The position numbers were made by a program, and so were the translations under genes. Positions 57,300-64,000 of a stretch of DNA of 64,000 bases are shown here, one piece after another. The notes under the pieces were generated by a model. That model did not search any database. It worked only from the letters and a program-made list of their open reading frames with translations, and was not told where the DNA came from. Positions within the stretch are counted from its first letter, which is position 1; every line of letters begins with the position of its first letter. Source of the DNA: Acanthosepion esculentum. Lineage: Eukaryota; Mollusca; Cephalopoda; Sepiida; Sepiidae. Location of the stretch: NCBI GenBank assembly GCA_964036315.1, contig OZ038495.1, forward strand, positions 24,797,690 through 24,861,689, written 5' to 3'.

Positions 57300-58430
57300 T
57301 TAGAAAATAAAAATCGGATTTTTAAATCTGAAAATATCTGGAAAATATTAACAAATCATGCTTTTAACATCTTTCAAAAGATGGCAATAAAAGTTCGAAA
57401 CGAAACACTTAAAAATACAGCAACAAAATTAAATTAAGTAATTAAAATACGTAATTAAAATAATCTTGATAAAGCCGTCAGCTAAAGTTAAAAAAAAGAG
57501 TTTTGATACAAATGACAAAGACGCCTGCTTAAATTAAAATTCGTATATTTTCTGTTATTTAACATTTAAACGGTTGTTTTAACAACTAAATTACTGCTAT
57601 TACCATCAATACTAGTACTACTATTAATAAAAATGTTATTATCATTCTTCTTATTTTTTTCTATAATTTATTTATTATTTTTATTATCTGTAGTTTACTT
57701 CCTATTATTATTTAGACAAGGACGAATTTCAGGGTTTCTGGGGGAAGGAAAAATCTGTCACTTTTTTACTTTTTCTTGATTTTTCTTTACAGAATTTGGA
57801 GCCCATATATATATGATATACGCATTCACCTCAGAAAAAAAAACAGCATTTTCTAAATCAAAATTATGGTTAGACTCATTACAGTGAGTGACTGATGCAT
57901 TGAGTGTGTTATTTTGAAAAAAAATCACTTTTGTGTTCATATAATCTTTTATTTAAATTCCTCGGCGTTTCTCCTATTTATTTCTTGTGGTAATTATTAC
58001 AGATGATTATTAAATTACTGATTAAAGTTTTCACGTATTATTTCGTTTTGCATTAATCATGTTATTGCAAGAAATTTTATGTTAAGCTTAAATAAATTCT
58101 TCTAAATTGTAGTGATAGAGTTCGTAGATAAGGTATTATGACGTGATTCATTGAAATTGATTGAATGGTTCTTTCTTTTATTTTGAAATATTTGACGAGC
58201 CTTCTGTCCCGTGTTGATTATGAACTAATTAGAGTATTGGAGGAGCTTAGAAGGATTTTCAATGTATTTTTCATCATCATATCAATATTAAGGTCTACAA
58301 ATTCTGAGTGCTCTTACTCCGGTAATTATTCTGAATTTTATGCTGTTGTTATGGTGAGAATAGAAATTTATGGGGTAATTTTATTTTTAATTGTCCTGTT
58401 AAGAAATGAGCAACTGATGCGTATTCCTTG
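57300..58430. other. Gene B intron, AT-rich, no feature recognised
   Basis: No repeat family or conserved frame recognised between the exon and the LINE fragment at 58440. Confidence 0.4.
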
Positions 58431-58439
58431 GTGGAAACC

Positions 58440-59350
58440 GGCATCTAAGCTTTTGTGCCAGCACAGAAATAAATGAAACCACAATCTTCTTGGTTCTGAC
58501 CTATTTGCTCAATTGCTATAGCCCACAGAAATCACTTCTGGCTATACTAAACCGACAGTTCCGATCATAACAGGCGCCTCTTTGGGTTCGTTCGTGATGA
58601 GTATAAGCGTGGCCTCAATGAGGCAAAATTGCTATTAGCTGATAGAATAAGACAAAGTATATCCTCTCACAAGTTTGATTGTAGAGAATATTGTCGTCTG
58701 TTAGAGTGTGTTGTACAAGATCAAATCCTCAGTTTGTCCTCTTTTCAATCAGTTTGAAGTATTGAAATTTACTGCAGAATGCTTAGCTCGGAAATTCTTT
58801 TCCAACTCCGTTCTCAACTCATCAGGATTATCTTTTTCTGATTTTCTCCGAAGAACGGAATTTCTACTGAGTGATATGAACATTCATGGTTTCTAATATA
58901 ATTTCTAACTTAGATACCCACAAGGCTTGCCGATTCAACTGTAACCCAGCAGTAGTCATAAGCAAATGTGCTTATGAACTGGGTATTATTCACCCTGTTC
59001 TCTCCAAATTTTACAATAAATCCCTCACTGCTTCTTGCTTTCCAACATGTAAAGAATTCTCCTCTCAAGTCCCTGCCTTTAAGAACTTTGGTGAGTATGC
59101 TGACATCACTTCACATGGCCTTCTTTCACATAAACAATATTGTATTCGTTCCTCTAGGTCAACCGCGGATTTTAACGGTTATTACTGAATTTGTTTATCA
59201 GGCTTTAGATAAGAAAGGTTTGTGTCTTTAGATATCTCAAAGGTTTCGAGTGGGTTGGCATATTGATATTCTCCACAAGGTCTAGGGCTATGGTGTCTCT
59301 GGACGAATATTTGGCTTAATCAAATCGTTCTACTGAATGGACAGGCTTTT
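58440..59350 (+). mobile_element. Jockey/CR1-type LINE middle fragment
   Basis: Plus-strand pieces follow the order of 35790-37090: linker with NRRLFGFVRDEYKRGLNEAK-like residues (58570-58630), NIISNLDTHKACRFNCNPAV (58895-58955), FPTCKEFSSQVPAFKNFG (59040-59093), then RSTADFNGYY and YQALDKKGLCL (59150-59231). Stops and shifts throughout. Antisense in gene B's intron. Confidence 0.75.
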
Positions 59351-59674
59351 AGATCGTATGATCCAGTTAAGGTTGAATTTGATTATGATGTTATTGGACT
59401 TAGCAAAACTTTTCCAAGCTCACTTGAAAGATCAACATCATGGTACCCCCTTATGCCAGCACTTGAGGATATTCGCGCTTTTTGCTTTTTTGTTGACCTA
59501 TCAGTAATGTTTCTGGAATAGAATGTAGTCACTCTGGTTATGATCGGTTCAGCATAACAAGTGTAACATCGTCTTATTTTCTCCAAGTGTTAGATAATAC
59601 CAGGCTGTTATACCTAGCAAATAACCGCAGGCATCTGCTTCTCTCATTGGTAACGTCATTACAAGATGGGTCGC

Positions 59675-59701
59675 AGCACACGCACGCACACAGACACACA
59701 C

Positions 59702-59752
<51 letters not shown>
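59675..59752. repeat. (CA)n/(TG)n inverted microsatellite
   Basis: CACACGCACACAGACACACACA followed at once by about 48 bp of TG units, so the tract is itself a self-complementary hairpin. Confidence 0.95.
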
Positions 59753-59753
<1 letters not shown>

Positions 59754-59769
59754 CCCTTTTTTAGAATTG

Positions 59770-60727
59770 TAGAAAAAATGCTAAATAGATTTAAGTACTG
59801 AAAACTCATCTCACCGAAAGTAACTCAGTGTTTGGATTTTTCACAGGCAATTTACGGTAAAATGTCCAAAAATGAAATTTTACAAACTCAACTTCAGAAT
59901 ATGTTCGACAATATTTATCTTCCTTAAAAGGAATATTTAAAAATATATATTAGCCAATAAGATTGCGATTAAAAAAATCTAAATTTAAGAATCTCTGGAG
60001 CCTACCTAGTTATAAATATGATTAATTTTTGTCTGCTAATCAGTTTTTTAGTTAACTTGATCTAGGTTGTTTGTTCGATCGTTTGTCACACAAACGAAAT
60101 TGAAATTGTCACCATTAATTACTCACATCTTTCACATATTTACTTTGAAAATTCAACATTACAAAATTATGTTTAGCGACAGAATTCCGTTAACTTGTTT
60201 TCATGTGTCAACAGTAAACTACATAACTCCCTGTCTACTTTCATACAATCTGCAACTGGAATTTATACACTCAATGCAGACAAGGTACATATACATCCGC
60301 AAACATGCAACAGTAGCATCTAGTTCCTAAGAACTACAAGTAGAATTCATATACGCTAGATCTGTCTCATAAAGCTATAAGACATGTCACATACATCTGT
60401 ACACATATAAACACATTTATCGTTAAACCTATACTAACGCAATGTATTCACTTGTACTTTTAAAAAATGATACGCAGAACATTTTGTGTAAATTTGTTCA
60501 CAAAGTATTTTTGTAATTTCATTTGTTTCAATTCGTAAATGGTACTCCAATAAATAAAAATTATTAAAATTTGTAGATCCGTGTTGAAGATTAAGTTAAT
60601 TCTCCACGTATACAAGCATATTTCGTTACATATATGTTTGTCTCAGTTGCTATACGGGCTTATAAACAAAATATGTATATGTGAGCATGGATGTGCGAAA
60701 AGAAAAACTTAAGCATTATTATCTTAC
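59770..60727. other. Gene B intron, no feature recognised
   Basis: AT-rich with no recognisable repeat or conserved frame. Confidence 0.4.
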
Positions 60728-60954
60728 CATTTGAAGCGTACATAAATGGGAAAATTGCCACGATTCCGAAAATTCCTCCACTAAATATAAAGGCAATGTA
60801 CAATGTCTTTCTGCCGACACGGTCCAATAAAAGCATGGACAGTAGGAAGGCAGGTACTTCTACTACAGCACCAAAGAAGAAATTCAGGAAGATGTTTCCA
60901 CTCAGATGTTCGGTGTTTAACACCAGTCCGTAGTACACAAAACTAACCGAACAC
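60728..60954 (-). CDS. SLC22-type transporter gene B, exon for TM7-TM9
   Basis: The acceptor TATATTTCCAG (60956-60955 = AG) opens in phase 2, completing Trp (TG|G). The exon reads CSVSFVYYGLVLNTEHLSGN, IFLNFFFGAVVEVPAFLLSM, LLLDRVGRKTLYIAFIFSGG and IFGIVAIFPFMYASN, ending G before GTAAGA (60727). DRVGRK is the second copy of the MFS motif after TM8, and YYGLxLN is a typical TM7 end in SLC22. 227 bp, phases match on both sides. Confidence 0.94.
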
Positions 60955-60959
60955 CTGGA

Positions 60960-61605
60960 AATATAGATTTACAAAGACTTCAATAAATTTATCAAACGGA
61001 AAAGGTGAAAGCATTGCATTTTTTAAAATTTCTTTTGTTGCAGCAAAGAATTGTTAGTGCGCCCGACATGGAACGGTTTTTTTTTTAATTATAGGGATAG
61101 ATTCGCCAAATCTTTTAAGGTATTATTTCAACAGCGAAAGAAGTCGACAAATGACAGATAACCATTTATAGAAGATTTGATTAATTGTATATTATGCGTC
61201 ACGGATAGAGCAGAATTTTTTAATTATAAAGATGGCACAGTATCTACGTAGCTTGCAATCTCATATTACAAGGTCAAATTTGGGGAATAGAACTTTGACA
61301 TCGTTCAAACAGGTCTTCTAAACGCGGGAAACCTTAGAAGCTGGATTGTGAAGTTGTACCTTGACTCGAACATCCACTGAATTTGCTGAAAAGCATAAAA
61401 GAAAATCATGGATTTTAAAAGGAAACATATCTTTCCAAATTCTATCACAATTAGTTAATTCCCAATTACTTATGAAGTATTACCAAAGCATTATATAGTC
61501 TGGAAGAAGGCAACAATAAGAATTGATCTAGTTACCGTAAAAATAATCTAACGATATTAGCTTGCTAAAGATTAAGAATACAATTTAATCAACATTTTTC
61601 TTTTG
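60960..61605. other. Gene B intron, no feature recognised
   Basis: AT-rich sequence between the exon and the direct repeat at 61609. Confidence 0.4.
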
Positions 61606-61608
61606 AGA

Positions 61609-62181
61609 CTTCAGTACTATAAAATTATGGAATTTAGCTTATACTGGTGTGCAAAACTTTTGAGCCATCTTGGTAATCTAATTACTTTTTTTAATGCTAC
61701 CACAAAATCGTGGGTGATTAGCAGTATGCTTTTCTCAGTACTTTTTACGATCTTTGAGTGACAGAAAACAAGTTACAGCTTCCTGTATGATCGTTAATGC
61801 TGCATGGTGATGATAGAGCATGTTAAACATAATCATGTTGAAAAAGTCTATAGAAAAACACTGGGCCACCAGCGAAACATTCGACTCTCAGCTCTTTTTT
61901 CTCAAGTTAAAAAGGAATTATTTTTGCAAAAAGTGATCTTTATCATTACAGAAAGTACAAAAGGTCAGAATAAGCAGTTAATGATTAGTGTTACTGTCCT
62001 TTGCTCGAATATTTGCCTCAATCTGATGTGCCATCGTATGGAACAAAGTCCATATTTTCTCATTGGAAATTTATTAATAGCGACAAAAATCCTTTCATAA
62101 CAGAGTAATAACCTTCAGTACTATAAAATTATGGAATTTAGCTTATACTGGTGTGTAAAACTTTTGAGCCATCTTGGTAAT
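61609..62181. repeat. Pair of 69-bp direct repeats, 503 bp apart
   Basis: CTTCAGTACTATAAAATTAT ... CTTTTGAGCCATCTTGGTAA occurs at 61609-61677 and at 62112-62180 with one visible difference (GTGTGC / GTGTGT). The middle TACTGGTGTGCAAAACTTTT resembles Tc1-type terminal sequence. The 435 bp in between show no recognised transposase. Confidence 0.75.
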
Positions 62182-62724
62182 TTTCCTGATCAAAAAAAGC
62201 TCAATGGAAAAAGTTGGCTTGTATCATTAAATACCCTCCATTCCAGGTTAGTAATGTTTCACTATCATTGTTCAGAGCAAGAATTTTCTACGGTCACGAT
62301 TAATGTTGCCACTCTCAATAAGGCTCCATGCTTTGAACGTATATTGACTCTTAGTTTTACTCCGGATATCAAGTGGAACTAATATATACAACCCATGGTT
62401 AAAAATGCTGGGAAAATAGTCAGTTCGTTTTATTGCTCCAGGAAGTGAATGACTTCTGCCATGCTTTGTCCTTACATTTCAGCAGATTGAAATAGCGTAT
62501 TGATCTCATATAAGAACAAGATCTGTTCAGTATTCATTTTCCCTCTTAATAGAGTCAAAATTGTTTATGCAATCTTGGGGAGAAAGACATTCTCCACTGC
62601 GCAACCTCTTTCCTACAGATGCAACGTTAAAAACCTACCGCAGCTTTGTCGCTATCACTATGGCAAATGTTTAAATTAGCTCCATTCTTTAGTTCCACCA
62701 GTTCAGACCTTCCCTTCCCTGACA

Positions 62725-62946
62725 TGTATCTGTCTATATTTCTGAGATGAGGTATTATGTACACAATTTACATTATTCGTACTATTGTCCTCATCTTTGT
62801 CGCCATATTTATTACAACGTTTCGGCCGTTGTACGCTCCGGCCTTCTTCAGGTGGTTGGAAGAAGGCTGGAGCGTACAACGGCCGAAACGTTGTAATAAA
62901 TATGACAACAATGATGAGGACAATAGTCCGAATAATGTAAATAGTG
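62725..62946. mobile_element. Foldback SINE insertion with 10-bp target-site duplication
   Basis: The SINE tail lies on the minus strand at 62848-62725 and again, 3'-truncated, on the plus strand at 62860-62946. Arms of about 86 bp pair almost perfectly around an 11-base loop. The exact 10-mer TTCCCTGACA flanks it on both sides (62715-62724 and 62947-62956). Same tail family as 4588, 14482 and 18024. Lies in a gene B intron. Confidence 0.88.
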
Positions 62947-63059
62947 TTCCCTGACAACTATACTACTTCTACGCAATCGAAACACCTTACTTCCTTCGTG
63001 TTCCGAAGTTAAGTAAAAAGTTCCACTAAGAGCGCCTTTCCCCAAGAAGTGTTGATTTT

Positions 63060-63240
63060 TTTTTAAAAGACTCGCGTGTGTGTACTTTCCTGGATGCTAT
63101 GATCTTAACCTCTTCAAATCAAAGGTGAATTGTTATCTGTCTTCCATATCCCAATCATTCTCACACACTCTCACATCCTCTTTCATTCATATCATATTCA
63201 ATATTCATCACTGAAAATTAAATCTCTCTCTTGACTAGCT
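63060..63240 (+). mobile_element. Jockey/CR1-type LINE 3' scrap
   Basis: CFPGCYDLNLFKSKVNCYLS in the plus strand (63090-63150) is the C-terminal ending seen at 23190-23270 and 37770-37830. Confidence 0.55.
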
Positions 63241-63502
63241 ATCTTTGTATTGGGTGAATTTTAATATAACAATACTCAATAGGTAGTCTACACTTGTGGC
63301 TTTGTGTTAGAGTAAACTCAATTTAGTAAATGTGTATAATTTTCGCTAACTATAAATCTTATTAAATGTATGAAAATAAATGTATTATAATAAAAAAAGA
63401 ATTATAAGCTTTATTTTAGATATATTCAACCAGAAAATGAATAATAACCTTCCTGTCTTGTAATATAATCGCATTTATAAATAGAAAAGTCGTTATCCTT
63501 AC

Positions 63503-63718
63503 CAGTTGAACATCAGGATGAGGGTCGTTTTAAGAAGTTTTGGAATTGTGAATATTTTCCACAGCCTGACAGTTCGATCTTCGACTATCGATATTTCTAT
63601 TTCTTCCGATTTGAAAGTGAAATCGCGCTTGTTAACTTTGGCGATTTTATTCAAAATAATTTCTGCTTCCTTTTCCTTATTCACTGTTAGTAGCCAACGG
63701 GGTGACTCGGGTATGGTA
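63503..63718 (-). CDS. SLC22-type transporter gene B, exon after TM6 (first one in the window)
   Basis: The acceptor TTATTCCTCTTTTTAG (AG at 63720-63719) opens in phase 2. It reads TIPESPRWLLTVNKEKEAEI, then ILNKIAKVNKRDFTFKSEEI, a charged cytoplasmic loop, and KLLKTTLILMFN before TG and a GTAAGG donor (63502). PESPRWL is the strongest SLC22 signature at the end of TM6. The 5' half of the gene is right of the window. Four exons here total 793 coding bases, about 263 residues, fitting the C-terminal half of a carrier of about 550 residues. Confidence 0.94.
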
Positions 63719-63907
63719 CTAAAAAGAGGAATAATATCAAAGTCAACTCTGAATATTTTCGTGATTCTGAAAGTATTGCGTCTTAGAACTGGCCTTAGAA
63801 CTCTTTGTCAAAGATAGAATTAAAACAGTTTAGTAGATAGTATGATTGGAGATATGTTGGCGCTTACTGCCACTTAGTTCCTACTGATAACATGTGGTGT
63901 TAATTTA

Positions 63908-63950
63908 TAATAATAATAATAATAACAATATTATTAATAATAATAATGTG
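63908..63950. repeat. (AAT)n low-complexity tract
   Basis: TAATAATAATAATAACAATATTATTAATAAT, a mostly AAT trinucleotide run. Confidence 0.85.
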
Positions 63951-64000
63951 CCTGCTTATTACATGACAGTCCCTGCAGACTGTAATGTAAAAAAATGAGA

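Overview
The window reads as animal nuclear DNA, and most probably a cephalopod (octopus-type) genome. Genes are interrupted by GT-AG introns of several kilobases. Intergenic and intronic space is packed with decayed LINEs (Tx1-, RTE/BovB- and Jockey/CR1-type), a Penelope-like element, solo LTRs, mariner, hAT and Helitron remnants, tRNA-derived SINEs and very many (AT)n/(CA)n arrays. The species call is inference from this repeat style; nothing in the window proves it.

The host genes I can support are two SLC22-type (organic cation/anion transporter, MFS) genes in tandem, both on the minus strand. Gene A has three coding exons, at 16967-17109 (start), 9899-10121 and 4894-4997, and runs out of the window on the left. 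Gene B has its last four coding exons, at 63503-63718, 60728-60954, 57113-57294 and 53663-53830 (stop), and its 5' half lies beyond the right edge. All splice phases agree from exon to exon. About 36.5 kb of repeat-dominated DNA separates the end of gene B from the start of gene A.

Layout. 1-3.5 kb: decayed Tx1-type LINE in gene A intron 3. 4.9-9.9 kb: gene A intron 2, almost filled by one RTE LINE relic in which a 125-bp piece of the reverse transcriptase region has been amplified to about 29 tandem copies. 10-17 kb: intron 1, with a Penelope-like element split by a solo LTR, an RTE tail, a tRNA-SINE, palindromic elements and AT arrays. 17-28 kb: SINE pair, mariner, LINE pieces with a solo LTR, hAT relic, foldback element. 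28.7-45.5 kb: a diverged segmental duplication (block A about 28.7-33.4 kb, block B about 38.0-43.8 kb, partial block C at 45.0 kb) that shares nested insertion junctions and a remnant of an uncharacterised conserved protein family; between the blocks lie two solo LTRs and a nearly complete Jockey-type LINE. 45.5-53.5 kb: AT-rich DNA, a large hairpin SINE, a LINE piece, a 5S rRNA-like sequence and a non-autonomous Helitron ending 133 bp past the gene B stop codon. 53.6-64 kb: gene B with repeat-filled introns, including a foldback SINE with a 10-bp target-site duplication.

No operons, CRISPR arrays or prokaryotic features are present. The most unusual items are the satellite born inside a LINE, the recurring foldback (double-stranded RNA-forming) SINE insertions, and the shared-insertion segmental duplication.
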